The notes beneath the pieces were generated by a model, which was not told where the DNA came from, did no database searches, and was given only the letters and a program-made list of their open reading frames with translations. From contig JALELK010000090.1 of NCBI GenBank assembly GCA_022768745.1, positions 1-47,248 on the forward strand: 47,248 nucleotides of DNA, read 5' to 3'. The position numbers and the translations under genes are program-made. Positions 34,601 to 43,054 of this stretch are shown piece after piece (the first letter of the stretch is position 1; each line of letters starts with the position of its first letter). The DNA is from Lachnospiraceae bacterium. Its GTDB lineage: Bacteria > Bacillota > Clostridia > Lachnospirales > Lachnospiraceae.

Positions 34601-37600
34601 GCCTTCACGGCTTTCAAACGATACGCAGAAGCTGTGGCCACGGTAAATTTATATTCCTTGCCATCATAAACGTAGAGCTGTCCATCCTGCACAAATCCAT
34701 ATCCATCCACACCCAAAATCCGATAAACTGTTCCATTACTTTCATCATCGGTAAGAGTAATCTCATGTGCCGGTAAACGTTCCCATCCGGCATAGTAGGT
34801 CTTTGCCCCTGTCATAGAGGCATCCAACTTCGACACCGGGTCACCCAAAAGATTTTCATTGTCAAACCATCCCAAAAAGCTATAGTTCTCTCTAAAAATC
34901 TGCTCTGCGTCAGGAAGTTTTACATCAGTACCATCATGCTGATACTGATCTGTGGGTGCATAGTCCTCGGCATAAGTTCCGCCATTTGAAACATAAGTTA
35001 CATTGTACTTATTTGCTATCCATTTTGCATAAACCACTACCCGGTCCTTTGTATTGTTTGCCGGAATTTCCGTAATAGGACTTCCGGTACCCTTTTCTGA
35101 AACAAACCATCCACCGAAGGTATATCCGGTTTTTATGGCCGTTGGAAGTGTTGTAGCAATTCCCTTGACACCTTTTTCTGGTGCAGTAGTTGTAAAGCTT
35201 CCGGAGAAATCTTTTCCACCTGAAGTTTTTGCAAAGGCGTCCTTATATGTTATATCATAATTTAATTTCTTTGCTTGTTCTTCTGTTTCCTGTTTAATTT
35301 CTTCTTCTGACTTGTCATCGCCGCCCTCTGCTGTCTCTGACACATAACCTACCACAAAGGTAATATTGCCTCCGCCAACATCACCGGGGACCAGTGTAAA
35401 GGTGTACTGATTTTTGGTATCAAAAACAACGCCTGTCAAAGTTTTCTTCAACACGCCGTCTGAATAAATATAAATTACATTGGCCGGTTTTCCTGTACCG
35501 TTGGTGACAGTCACTTCATAGGAAACATCCGGCTTATAGCCCTCACCGGCATCCTCCGGATTTTCCGGTTGCACTTTTATGCTGACCGGATCTTTATCAG
35601 CAGAGGAATCCTGTGCATTATCCACCTTGGGGGAGACACCAAAGTCAATGCTCTTTGCCTGCCAGTGGGCATAGAGTGTTCCGTCAGATGTATAATCCAC
35701 CGTACTCAGCTCCCCTGAGAGACAACCGTCTGCATTAATCATCTTTGTGCCGCCTTCAACCTGGGTATAATAACCCAGAAAATCGTATCCGTCTTTTGTG
35801 GGAACAGTAATACCTGATGTGCTGTTTACCTGTTCCGAACAGCCAGCATCTTTATAATATGCCTTAGAATACTCTTGGTAGATAGCCTGCGTACCCTTAT
35901 TGGTTGCATCCTGATTGTCCAATGTCACCTTATAAACACCACAGGTATACACTGCATTTACGGTAGTATCTTCTTTTATATTTGTAATCCGGTCTTTATC
36001 CCATTTTTCAAATGAATATCCGGTTCTGGCCGGGTTCTGAATCGTTTCCGAAGTTACTGTTGCTCCATAAGCCACATGTTTATACTGCGTCCGCAGGCTC
36101 TCATCGTCACATCCTGCTGCCCGATAAGTCACCGTAATGTATCCTCCGTTATCCACAGTAATCGTAGTGACCTGACTCTCTTTGTGATTGACATCCTGCT
36201 TGTATTTAAACTCATAGTCTCCAGCTGCAAGGCCTGTAATCTCACCTGCTGCAATCTGGGAATCCGTAACCGTCGTCCAGTTTGTTGTGCCCGTCTTTCG
36301 ATAAAGAAGAGTCGCCCGTCCACTCTGTGGTTCGATAGCAATAGAACCGTCAGAGCTTCCATAATAGGTAGTCGCTGAACCCTCCAGTCCATCCGGCACC
36401 TGATAGGTTCCTTTTGTCACCTGAAGTTCAGCTGTATCAGAAGTTGCAATAATTTCCTGCCCCGTGATATTTCGTGTGGATGTAACCACGCAATAAACGT
36501 GATATCCCCCATACTTCAATCCATTCATACTTAACACATTTGCATCGGAGTAGCTGGTTCCCTTCTGGCTTACACCACTGTGATCACTAAATGTGTTTAC
36601 ATCCAAACCACTGATACGCATAGTGGCTTTATTTGCACCGGAAACGGTAATTGCTTTTCCCGAATCATTCCATTCACTGCAGACATAGGTACCGTTTTTC
36701 AAAGGAACACCATTCTGATTCTGATATGTCCAGGAAAGTTTGTTATCCAATTCAATTTCATAATATGGGGCAATATACCACTGATAACTTGCCACGTGGT
36801 TTTTGCTGGTGGTGGCAGTGGCCGTGAACACCGCTCTATCCCCATAAGAGATGGATTCATTTGGCACATTCACTTCCACAGAAGTTGCTGTTACCGGCGG
36901 TAATTCATATCCAACTGCTTTAATGGTCACGTCACCATTGATAAACCGTTTTTCAATTTTTAAAGAGGCTTCTCTTCTGTTGTCATATACAGTATATGTA
37001 TATCCTGTGCCCTTGGTGAGTTTTGTCCTGGTCCCGTCACTTGCTGTAATGGTCACATCAATATCATCCGGCAACAGATATCTGTCATCTTCCCCGGCCA
37101 TCTTTAGAATGCAGGAAAATCCGCTGGCATAACCGGCCGCCTCCGTAACTGTTTTTCCCTGCATAATGGTCTTTGCATCATCAGATGCTCCGGCAGTTTT
37201 ATTTTCAATTACAATATTTCCTAAAGCTTCCGGTACCAAAAGATTATCGCTTCCATTCACCTTTTGAACAGAACTGTTATTGGTCACCGATTTGTCCGGC
37301 TGAGGTGTATAGTTTGCGTAAAGGTTCACCCCTTCGGTGTATGTCTTGGCTCCGCTGGCGGTAACATCTTTTCCTCCCTCAGTGCCCAATGACCAATGTG
37401 AAAACTTATAACCCACTCTGGTAGGTGGTTGAACCGTTGTGTAACTTGATGCGCTGGAATAACTCTTAATACTTCCGTCCTTCTCAACAACAATCTTCTT
37501 TTCTTTGCTGGTTAATGTCTTTGTATTGGCACCATCAGAGAACTTTCCACTGCCGGCATCCAGATTTGCCGTAATGTTGCTCATAGTACTAACGGCCGTC

Positions 37601-40242
37601 AATCCCATCTTGGTAGTCTTTGTGACATAACCACCGGCAGGGACATTGTTGACACACCAGGAATAGCACAGTGCAGAATCCTGACCTGCTGTATAACTTG
37701 AATCCGGCACATTTGAGAAGATATGGTTTTCATAATTACTATATCTTCCACACCAGGAAGAATTCATGTCGCTGATACCAAAGTCACTTCCCGAAATATA
37801 CAGCCGGAATTCCTTGTCTGTTTTACTATCATACATCTTGATATATTTGACAGTAGATCCCACGTGGGAAACCGTAGCTGCATCATTTCCGGCTATCTGT
37901 ACATCTGCACAATCACCATAGTACAGTTTGGATGAAAAAGTTTTAGAACCACGGTTCTCAAAAATATAACTTACATCAACCAGGCTGCCCTCTAAGGTAC
38001 ATATCATAGCAACGTAAATATCTGTCCCTGGGACATTGACAAAAATATCTTTCCCCGTGGTATATGGCATTGAAATCGATGTTCCGCCTGCATTACCCTT
38101 GACCTGTTCACTGGTGAGTTCGCCGACAGAAAATTTGTGTGTAAATCCACGATGTCCATATGTCACCTGGGAACTTGTAGTACCATTCGGATACCCCTGT
38201 ACATCCAATTTTCCTGATGACATATATCCATAATACACGATATTATTTGTGCTGCTTTGCTTCGCCAACACCCATTTCGCATAGTAAGTTTTCACTACGC
38301 TACTACTATCTTTGCTGGCCACATAATCCTGCTTTGTCACCGGATTACCCGTACAGGCGGCATTGTCATACCATCCTGCAAATTTAATGGCATCACTGCC
38401 CTTGTACGCAAAAACCGTTGTGGGTAAAGTCGCAGTCTGTCCCTCGTAGAGATTCTGCTCGTAACCCATACCGTCGGAACTCTTGTCCCACAGCGAATCT
38501 GAAATGGATCCGCCTCTGGTCTTTAAAACCACTTTTGTCGGTGGCACATCCGTGATAGAGTCCGCTCTTACCTTTACTTTCACAGGACCTGTCAGCAATG
38601 ACTTGTCAATGTGAATCCGGCTATACCCTGTCTTCGAATCATATTTATAGGTATATTTATCACTGTACGCCAAAGAGTTTCCGGCCACGGAAATAGTAAC
38701 ATTCTTTTCACGGGTAGGTACTTCATACCCCTCTGCCGGCATCAATACCGCATCATAGTCATCCTTCGCCTCATAGCTTCCGTCCGGCTTCGCATCTACA
38801 CGGATTGCCGCCATAACATTTTCGGAAAGCTCTCCGTTCACTTCTTTATATGTGTTGGCGCCCTCCAAATCATAGGCAACCGACACGTATGTTAAATCAG
38901 CATTAAAATTTTCCATTGTGATGGTAGCTGCTGAAATTGTCTCATTCTCATCTTCGTACACATAATAGACCTTATATGTCTTATCCTTGTACTCCTCTAA
39001 AATTTCTCCGGTCTCTTCATCTCTTGGATAGAGATTTTCCAATGGGGTTCGATAGACAGACAGGTCATCATCCCGCTCCAGGGTGATGTAATGTTCCCCA
39101 TCCCAGGAAGCCGCCAATGCCTCTGCACCAGTAATAGCTTCTCCGATTTCGGCTTTCTCACCGTCGATTCGAACAGTAACTGTAGCATAAGCAGTTCCTT
39201 CCGCATCATCCTTTCCCCTGGTATATGTCTTTCCCCCGGCTACCAGAGTCAGCTTGTTCTTTAACGTTCCTTCGTTTCCCGCAATTAAAACTCCGATATT
39301 GTTACCATTCCAGGTTACTCCGGACGCCAAGGTCTGGAAAGTAATAGTACGTCCATTACCATCAAAAACATTACCTTCCGGAAATGTCTCAATAGGGGTC
39401 CATGCGTCTGCCACTGTGACATCATCCATCATCTTGACACTGAAATTCAAATCCGCCACTGTCAAATCTGTCGCCTGTCCCAATCCGGTGATACCATCTG
39501 TGGGATTGGAATCGTCGCTGTTAACCAGGATAGTTGCAATGGAATCTGTACTCTTTACACCTCCCTTTACATAGCCGTCTAAAAGATTACGGTATCTTTG
39601 CAGCTGCGTTCCGTTGTAAATTGTAAAATAGGAATTTTCCCGGGATGACCCCTGATAGTAGTGTAAAATGGTATCCTTTTTTTCGCCTGAAGTAATCACT
39701 ACCGTATATATAGAAAAATGCTCAGCAGAAATAACCGCACCATCCTCTGCTATGTCAGATTCGTGCGGTATTTCTTCTGCCTGGTTATAGTCATCTGTTA
39801 CATAATAAACAGAGAGATCTTTGTCAGCCTCTTGCTCAACCCGGGCAGCGCCTACATTCTTAAAAGAAACCGAAACCTCTCCCTTTGAGGTATCCGGCTC
39901 AATTGCATTTCCTTCAGCATCCAAAATGGTTATATCATAGGAATATGTCTGCTCCACCTTTACTGCCTCATCAGGTGCTGCCTCCTCTTCCTTTGTAGCA
40001 ACCAACTGCTCTATCTGAGAAACCTGTGATTCCTCTGTAATTCTATTTGCTAAAAGTGTTGCTCCTTCCGGAAATACCCCCTCCGGTGCAGAGACCGAAA
40101 TCTCCACTTCACCATCCACAACACATTGTGAAAAGCCTGCTTTTTCCTCAGCCAGAACATTGAAATCAACGCTTGAAAACGAAAGAAGTACCACCAAGCC
40201 CATGGCTAACATCCTTGTCCCCCATCGTTTTTGTTGCATCAT
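28615..40242 (-). CDS. Giant secreted surface protein with InlB-type and beta-solenoid repeats
   Basis: About 3,875 residues, by far the largest gene here. A signal peptide ends near VDFNVLAEE. Residues about 575-1825 hold roughly six InlB/Listeria-Bacteroides repeats (GYTFGGWF, then VYAKW) with an Ig-like stretch near 1120. Residues about 1920-3495 hold eight modules, each with a header such as YYGTFKDAVDDIND, a strand pair ending DLNGHEVSG, then runs like NNGTLKNNGEIKG that look like a right-handed beta-helix. A Pro/Glu linker (PNTPEKPNTPEKP) follows, then a separate domain of about 250 residues, one membrane helix (ILWIIVIICALAVLVFGFY) and the tail RKKDGFRKRR. There is no LPXTG before the helix, so it is probably membrane-held. 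Likely an adhesin or structural protein; the function is not known. The ATG at 40242 has better spacing to GAGAGG than that at 40248. Confidence 0.9.
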   Translation of the reverse strand: MMQQKRWGTRMLAMGLVVLLSFSSVDFNVLAEEKAGFSQCVVDGEVEISVSAPEGVFPEGATLLANRITEESQVSQIEQLVATKEEEAAPDEAVKVEQTYSYDITILDAEGNAIEPDTSKGEVSVSFKNVGAARVEQEADKDLSVYYVTDDYNQAEEIPHESDIAEDGAVISAEHFSIYTVVITSGEKKDTILHYYQGSSRENSYFTIYNGTQLQRYRNLLDGYVKGGVKSTDSIATILVNSDDSNPTDGITGLGQATDLTVADLNFSVKMMDDVTVADAWTPIETFPEGNVFDGNGRTITFQTLASGVTWNGNNIGVLIAGNEGTLKNKLTLVAGGKTYTRGKDDAEGTAYATVTVRIDGEKAEIGEAITGAEALAASWDGEHYITLERDDDLSVYRTPLENLYPRDEETGEILEEYKDKTYKVYYVYEDENETISAATITMENFNADLTYVSVAYDLEGANTYKEVNGELSENVMAAIRVDAKPDGSYEAKDDYDAVLMPAEGYEVPTREKNVTISVAGNSLAYSDKYTYKYDSKTGYSRIHIDKSLLTGPVKVKVRADSITDVPPTKVVLKTRGGSISDSLWDKSSDGMGYEQNLYEGQTATLPTTVFAYKGSDAIKFAGWYDNAACTGNPVTKQDYVASKDSSSVVKTYYAKWVLAKQSSTNNIVYYGYMSSGKLDVQGYPNGTTSSQVTYGHRGFTHKFSVGELTSEQVKGNAGGTSISMPYTTGKDIFVNVPGTDIYVAMICTLEGSLVDVSYIFENRGSKTFSSKLYYGDCADVQIAGNDAATVSHVGSTVKYIKMYDSKTDKEFRLYISGSDFGISDMNSSWCGRYSNYENHIFSNVPDSSYTAGQDSALCYSWCVNNVPAGGYVTKTTKMGLTAVSTMSNITANLDAGSGKFSDGANTKTLTSKEKKIVVEKDGSIKSYSSASSYTTVQPPTRVGYKFSHWSLGTEGGKDVTASGAKTYTEGVNLYANYTPQPDKSVTNNSSVQKVNGSDNLLVPEALGNIVIENKTAGASDDAKTIMQGKTVTEAAGYASGFSCILKMAGEDDRYLLPDDIDVTITASDGTRTKLTKGTGYTYTVYDNRREASLKIEKRFINGDVTIKAVGYELPPVTATSVEVNVPNESISYGDRAVFTATATTSKNHVASYQWYIAPYYEIELDNKLSWTYQNQNGVPLKNGTYVCSEWNDSGKAITVSGANKATMRISGLDVNTFSDHSGVSQKGTSYSDANVLSMNGLKYGGYHVYCVVTSTRNITGQEIIATSDTAELQVTKGTYQVPDGLEGSATTYYGSSDGSIAIEPQSGRATLLYRKTGTTNWTTVTDSQIAAGEITGLAAGDYEFKYKQDVNHKESQVTTITVDNGGYITVTYRAAGCDDESLRTQYKHVAYGATVTSETIQNPARTGYSFEKWDKDRITNIKEDTTVNAVYTCGVYKVTLDNQDATNKGTQAIYQEYSKAYYKDAGCSEQVNSTSGITVPTKDGYDFLGYYTQVEGGTKMINADGCLSGELSTVDYTSDGTLYAHWQAKSIDFGVSPKVDNAQDSSADKDPVSIKVQPENPEDAGEGYKPDVSYEVTVTNGTGKPANVIYIYSDGVLKKTLTGVVFDTKNQYTFTLVPGDVGGGNITFVVGYVSETAEGGDDKSEEEIKQETEEQAKKLNYDITYKDAFAKTSGGKDFSGSFTTTAPEKGVKGIATTLPTAIKTGYTFGGWFVSEKGTGSPITEIPANNTKDRVVVYAKWIANKYNVTYVSNGGTYAEDYAPTDQYQHDGTDVKLPDAEQIFRENYSFLGWFDNENLLGDPVSKLDASMTGAKTYYAGWERLPAHEITLTDDESNGTVYRILGVDGYGFVQDGQLYVYDGKEYKFTVATASAYRLKAVKANGKLLAEEKGVYTLSAVKDAQVVTVVTEKLASTEETPEDNTVATILLADGTTGYFDSLEKAINYAAHYGTDSVICLQKDLDENTEIDAISGNAYTIDFNGHSLEGAALLVEAEAEVTLQDSGVPAKDNHISVENHGKLTNKTIISDLLNLGITKNYHIVTKMIQQESETYDKSKFDNHGSVATAQLESGYFVEEILEGAPEGLSGYHTIMNGNEYYVDFNDAVDIANESKEDATIKILSTVDNRAKTVVISNKNNKTISVDLNGYNFSSGKIKTEGNVTFVNSVGSPTTISEITSEIQNTGDLLIGDYVKIAGAVSNGQNGKITTEEKATISGEVNNKGELENNGTISGVYNNEGNTTNNGTMNNVNQKAGDFLNNGDVKTKVDLQGGSYVPSADATPEIPAGAVAVSNTTPVRYYGTFKDAVDDINDSDVTGAEGQPKPFTITLLEDITDENMGGDDLTINPDSSVKINLNNHELGDTNSEKSLEIGGKPGVNDNRLSFTNEPVTGEADVDKAKINVPIEVANDGTLEIGEGTTVKNVTNNGITENNGVVEKLQQESGSLTNGESGEIKKLNQNGGSTENNGKVDDATLNNGGYTGRNPDKIDGKAPASETDGKVAQITKDDGSKIYFVTLEEALKYASSMDKSPVTVELITDITQEEISFVPEKTPASSVILDLKGNTISENSRLNIGKDADLTIRDSSTEGEKGTVKAPIINEGSLTVGEEISVTSDITNNGTLKNNGEIKGKLNNEKGEVINDGRVTGTVTNTGTYTNEENGYTDKIIQNGGSTINKATGDGNENGIGSVDLNKGSFEGTEPKTPVDGEAKVGDKIYGDLESAVEDVNKSTEDVTIEILKPVELPDEPTLTVDNKNGNDISIDLKGNDISGGELTIGGSEGGKVNIIDTNENEKGNIGSGIKVKEDGDLTIDDVTIKGEFDNKGTTTNNGTIAPEGEKVITNNGAFKNNGTVDGTFKQEGGTLVNGEDGTVEKVEQTGGVVDNKNPEGIESAEVSGGEYQGEPAKDFESSSAKAAVITENPDGSKKTVYYPSVEDALKNAPENSTVQLLDDVTENVVIDKPDITLDLNGHDINEPATVNITENAQGTNIVDSSEKSTGKIDAPIINRGQLTIDEGVEVKKIQNEGNLINHGDITSVTFDGGSFEGTKPENGLTGGVAQVGDKIYADIDSAIEAANKAEQDTTIKILEDVELPEGTRPVGNENGNKISIDLNGHEVSGDSLEIKAPGTTEIKDSKGSGSLTANVKVDENAKLVVDENAYVEGSVSNSGTTENNGIIAGEVDNTGDFVNKGNVDNNVLNHGNGTFENAGNLNGQLENEDNAKTENSGAINQVKQDGGEVVNGQGGKITDYQQNDGTLRNESKGNITNLTQNGGKTNNEGTIEIGNIKNLDDYNGKVPEEGLPHIGATVSYVDADGNKKTEYFEDLEKALEAAKDRNPSVESPVDVSPTKSPVKITTEVTIPEGVNVIIPEKTEVEIEAGGSLNNRGNLQVEPGGKLEIKDGATFENTGVLDNAGTIDNGGAFVNESAGTINNSGEIATDEAGNFKNNGHIKGGVITGGIENGSTGVIKDLDKLGGKINNAGTIELGKDADVSDADIINKPGGKYHKEEEKEPEKPEGPNTPEEPNTPEKPNTPEKPVKPEIPNKPSNPQKPETPIVTPEENVPLTEETTTANSGNQGVSDSVRDSGQSQQTSTATKEVKKAAEEIKGVLDTLVTGTEPEQKTITLGKEKITYDDLLAEAEKIQPKQDSILNEMNVTPQEMAKYLCDASVVDLCMAKVEEAGLATASVESLNKTIVSGKFVDAKKTIETVMSPKDLLYVLAGDTLEVCLTIREKKSVDKEKMLREAVDENMTVGSVMQINLYKIWNGAEKEDITAVSEKIQFIIDIAKNLQKENRVFTLLLAHTNSAGDSQVIRCKDKDEDDATFTGETNCFCDALLVYSDGEVAEQTDSNILWIIVIICALAVLVFGFYGYQRKKDGFRKRR
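29765..34500 (-). repeat. Coding repeats: eight beta-solenoid modules of the giant protein
   Basis: Eight diverged protein modules of about 150-250 residues, recognisable by their headers (for example YFDSLEKAINYAAHYG, YYVDFNDAVDIANES, IYGDLESAVEDVNKS, IYADIDSAIEAANKA). Each continues into short Asn/Gly/Thr-rich turns such as NNGT, TNNG, GGSTxN, with a period near 7-10 residues. Modules 5 and 7 are the most alike. The low-complexity codon use also gives long meaningless frames on the opposite strand. Confidence 0.8.
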
Positions 40243-40356
40243 ATGCATTACCTCTCTTCATCATCTTCCGTAAAGAAAATCAGGTGCGATATATTCACAT
40301 ACGATATGACTTTGTCTGTGTAAGTGCAGTCTGCCCCTGATTTTATTAGCATAATC

Positions 40357-40401
40357 ACTATAGCACACAATTTCCGGCCGGTGACTTACAGAAACCTTAC
40401 A
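40357..40401 (-). promoter_or_regulatory. Promoter and direct-repeat operator for the giant protein
   Basis: On the minus strand an extended -10, TGCTATAGT (-10 at 40357-40362), has no good -35. Instead two copies of TGTAAG, 11 bases apart (40385-40390 and 40396-40401), lie 22 bases upstream of the -10, where a class II activator of the OmpR type would bind. A further TGTAAG in the opposite direction is at 40319-40324. The leader is about 108 nt and contains an AAATCAGG/CCTGATTT inverted repeat. The assignment to the adjacent response regulator is inferred. Confidence 0.45.
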
Positions 40402-40434
40402 CTTTTCACGAGAAGTATCTTGCATTATATAACT

Positions 40435-41217
40435 TTATTGATTCTTTATCTCATCCAGAATTTTTTGTCGGCTCTGCGCCCAGGGATACTCCTTTAAGTA
40501 TTCACCCTGATAGTTTCGTATAACGCTCTCATCCCCCTTGAGCATCCGATAAAGGTCACAATCTACACTATCCACATTGATGTACTTAGACTGTCCCTTG
40601 GTAATGATAAGATCCGATATTCCGGCTTTATCCAGCATTGATTTCAGCCTTGACATGGTAGTCCAGTAAACACTCTCGCTGAAAAACTCAGCCCAAAGTG
40701 TTTCCATGGCATCATTTTTTGTAAGTCCGGCTTCACCCCTGTCCACAAAAAGTGCCAGCAACTCCGCCTGCTTCGTATGGCCGATTACCACCTGGCTGCC
40801 ATCCACATAGAGAGCCAAGTCCGGCATTGTCTTTATCTGAATTTTTTTACGAGGTATATCCCGTACATAGTAAGCTTTTTCTAATTGTTTTTTGATGTCT
40901 TCCCTGTCATATGGTTTTAACAAATACCCAATTGCATCCACCCCAAACGCCTGCAGGGCGTATTGCTCATAGGCTGTCACAAAAATAAGGCGGATATTTC
41001 TATCCGCTTTTTTTAATCGCCTGGCCAACTCTATACCGTTCATTTCCGGCATTTCAATATCAAGAAAGGCCACATCCACCGGATTCGAATCCACCCACTC
41101 CAACGCTTTTTTCCCGCTGTCAAAGATATTTAGGCTGTCCACATATTCTAAACTTTCAGCAGTCAGCTTAAAATTTTGAAGTTGCATAAATTCATCATCC
41201 ACATAAATCACATTCAT
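40435..41217 (-). CDS. Response regulator with OmpR/SARP-like winged-helix output
   Basis: A 260-residue DNA-binding regulator. The receiver domain (residues 1-120) has the acidic pair in YVDDE, the phosphoacceptor Asp53 in AFLDIEMPEMNG, Thr81 in FVTAY and Lys101 in YLLKPYD. The second half is not LytTR. It reads ALYVDGSQVVIGHTKQAELL, then TTMSRLKSMLDKAGI, then a short region like the start of a bacterial transcriptional-activation domain. This resembles the OmpR-type winged helix found in SARP-like regulators. AAAGGAG precedes the ATG. It stands between its probable kinase (57 bases) and the giant surface-protein gene. Confidence 0.88.
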   Translation of the reverse strand: MNVIYVDDEFMQLQNFKLTAESLEYVDSLNIFDSGKKALEWVDSNPVDVAFLDIEMPEMNGIELARRLKKADRNIRLIFVTAYEQYALQAFGVDAIGYLLKPYDREDIKKQLEKAYYVRDIPRKKIQIKTMPDLALYVDGSQVVIGHTKQAELLALFVDRGEAGLTKNDAMETLWAEFFSESVYWTTMSRLKSMLDKAGISDLIITKGQSKYINVDSVDCDLYRMLKGDESVIRNYQGEYLKEYPWAQSRQKILDEIKNQ

Positions 41218-41273
41218 TGCCTTTCTCCTTTCTGCCTCATTTTCAAGCGTATATTTATTAATTCTACATTTAA

Positions 41274-43034
41274 TTATTTATTTTCCATAGGTATAACAAT
41301 GCTTACAGCAGTGCCCTTTCCAGGAGTGCTCTCAAAGTTGATTGTTCCCTTCATCATATTTTCAATTCGATATCGCACATTTCTGATTCCCACAGATTTG
41401 GCATCTTCCAATTTCTGTGGTTCAAATCCAACACCATCATCTACTACACGAATTTCGATGGTGGATTTTCTCCTTCGTGTTTGCAATGTAACCATACCCT
41501 TTTTCCCCTGTTCGATAATCCCATGCTTGATTGCATTCTCCACAATGGGCTGTATGGTAAGGGGTGGTATCTGAAAGCTAGTTGTCTCCATATCCGTAAT
41601 AAAAGTTAACCTGTCTGCAAAACGGAGCTGTTCCAACTTCACATAATCCTCCACCTGATCCAATTCCGCACTAAAATCAATGAGACCATCTTCCTCAATG
41701 TTCTGAATATTTCTTCTCAGATATCTGGAAAAACAAATCAAGGCCTTATCTGCTTCCTGGGGATCAATTTTGCAGTAACTGCTTATAGTCGCCAGTACAT
41801 TAAAAATAAAGTGACTTCGTATCTGGCTCATCATAGCTTTGATGCGGCTATCCGTCAGTTGTCTATCTAATCTGGCAAGTTCCATCTGCTGTTTTGTATA
41901 TTTTTGCATAGCAAAAATTCCTATCCAGATAATATAAACCAGAAATGCTAACAAGGTAAACAACAATCCCGACGAGTTGCCTTTGATATAAAAAGTAATC
42001 ACATCCAATACCACACCTGCCACGCAAACAAGCCCCAGTTTGAGTTCTAACGGCAGTTTCTTTACTTCCCTCGTCTCACTTTTCCACTCACAAATTACAA
42101 CCGCAAATAAGCAGAATGCACCCACACCGATAGCGATATGGGTCAGGAACATAGTCTCTCGGAAATCCACATTTCCAAAATATTGCAGGGAGAATTGAAA
42201 CAGACACAGGAGCATAACTGCCACCTGATAAATCTCCAGCACTCTTCTGTACCTTTTCTGAAAATACGTTTTTGCCCAATGAAGCAATGGCAACAGTCCC
42301 AGCATAGGCATACAGATGCTGATATAATAAACAAACACCGGCTTTCCAAAATCCATAAATGGTGTGAATCTGGTGTCGGTAAGGCGCCAAATTCCTATCA
42401 TTGCAGAAAATAAACCCAGGGAAGCCAGCCCATTTTCCGGGATTTTTTTGAGTTTTCCGTAGCCCGCTATGCAAAGGAACAGTATTCCGATAAATACCGT
42501 CATCCCTCCCAAAATAATCTGAGGCAGATCCTTTAACAATCGGTCACGATAAACAACCAGTGGCGAGCCTATCAAAAATTCCACCTGCCTGTTCCGAAAG
42601 CCTTCGTATACCGGAACTATTTCCACCTTCACCGATTTTCCGGAATCTTCTATGCTCAAAGGTATCATCACCCAATTACTGCCCACTGTTTTTGTGATAT
42701 GCTTACCTTCCGATGGTTCCAACTGATATACTTCCTGTCCATCTATATAAACAAAAACATACTGGTGCACTGTATAAAATGCCAGGCTTGTATCTCCCGA
42801 AATTTGATTTCTGAGTGTAAATTCGTATTGTTTAATAACCCCAATGGGAGCATTCTCATCCTCCAATTCCGTCTCTGTCACATCTTTCACAGTCACAAGA
42901 CCGGATGATGTTCTGGAATTGGTCTTCGTGACACCATCCGTCACAAAAATGTTTTCCAACAAACCAAGCAATGCAAGTACCACCAATGCAATCAACACCG
43001 CTAAGATTTTTTTCATTTTATCCCGTTTAGGCAT
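41274..43034 (-). CDS. 7TM sensor histidine kinase, LytS/YpdA type
   Basis: A 586-residue membrane kinase. An N-terminal signal anchor (residues about 8-27) is followed by an outside sensor domain to about 165, then seven membrane helices, a 7TMR-DISM-like layout. The kinase has the His_kinase (LytS) H-box RSHFIFNVLATISS with the phospho-His near residue 405, the N-box PIVENAIKHGI, and the ATP-lid glycines in DDGVGF and STPGKGTAVSIVIP. GGAG precedes the ATG. Only 20 bases separate it from the trpG stop and no terminator is visible, so it may be on the trp transcript. Partner: the regulator just downstream. Confidence 0.92.
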   Translation of the reverse strand: MPKRDKMKKILAVLIALVVLALLGLLENIFVTDGVTKTNSRTSSGLVTVKDVTETELEDENAPIGVIKQYEFTLRNQISGDTSLAFYTVHQYVFVYIDGQEVYQLEPSEGKHITKTVGSNWVMIPLSIEDSGKSVKVEIVPVYEGFRNRQVEFLIGSPLVVYRDRLLKDLPQIILGGMTVFIGILFLCIAGYGKLKKIPENGLASLGLFSAMIGIWRLTDTRFTPFMDFGKPVFVYYISICMPMLGLLPLLHWAKTYFQKRYRRVLEIYQVAVMLLCLFQFSLQYFGNVDFRETMFLTHIAIGVGAFCLFAVVICEWKSETREVKKLPLELKLGLVCVAGVVLDVITFYIKGNSSGLLFTLLAFLVYIIWIGIFAMQKYTKQQMELARLDRQLTDSRIKAMMSQIRSHFIFNVLATISSYCKIDPQEADKALICFSRYLRRNIQNIEEDGLIDFSAELDQVEDYVKLEQLRFADRLTFITDMETTSFQIPPLTIQPIVENAIKHGIIEQGKKGMVTLQTRRRKSTIEIRVVDDGVGFEPQKLEDAKSVGIRNVRYRIENMMKGTINFESTPGKGTAVSIVIPMENK

Positions 43035-43054
43035 AGGGCTCGTCTCCTAACTTT

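Noticed and set aside
40249-40350. Riboswitch in the leader of the giant surface-protein gene
   Set aside because: There is an inverted repeat, but I could not match the conserved core of any riboswitch class I know, including cyclic-di-GMP types.
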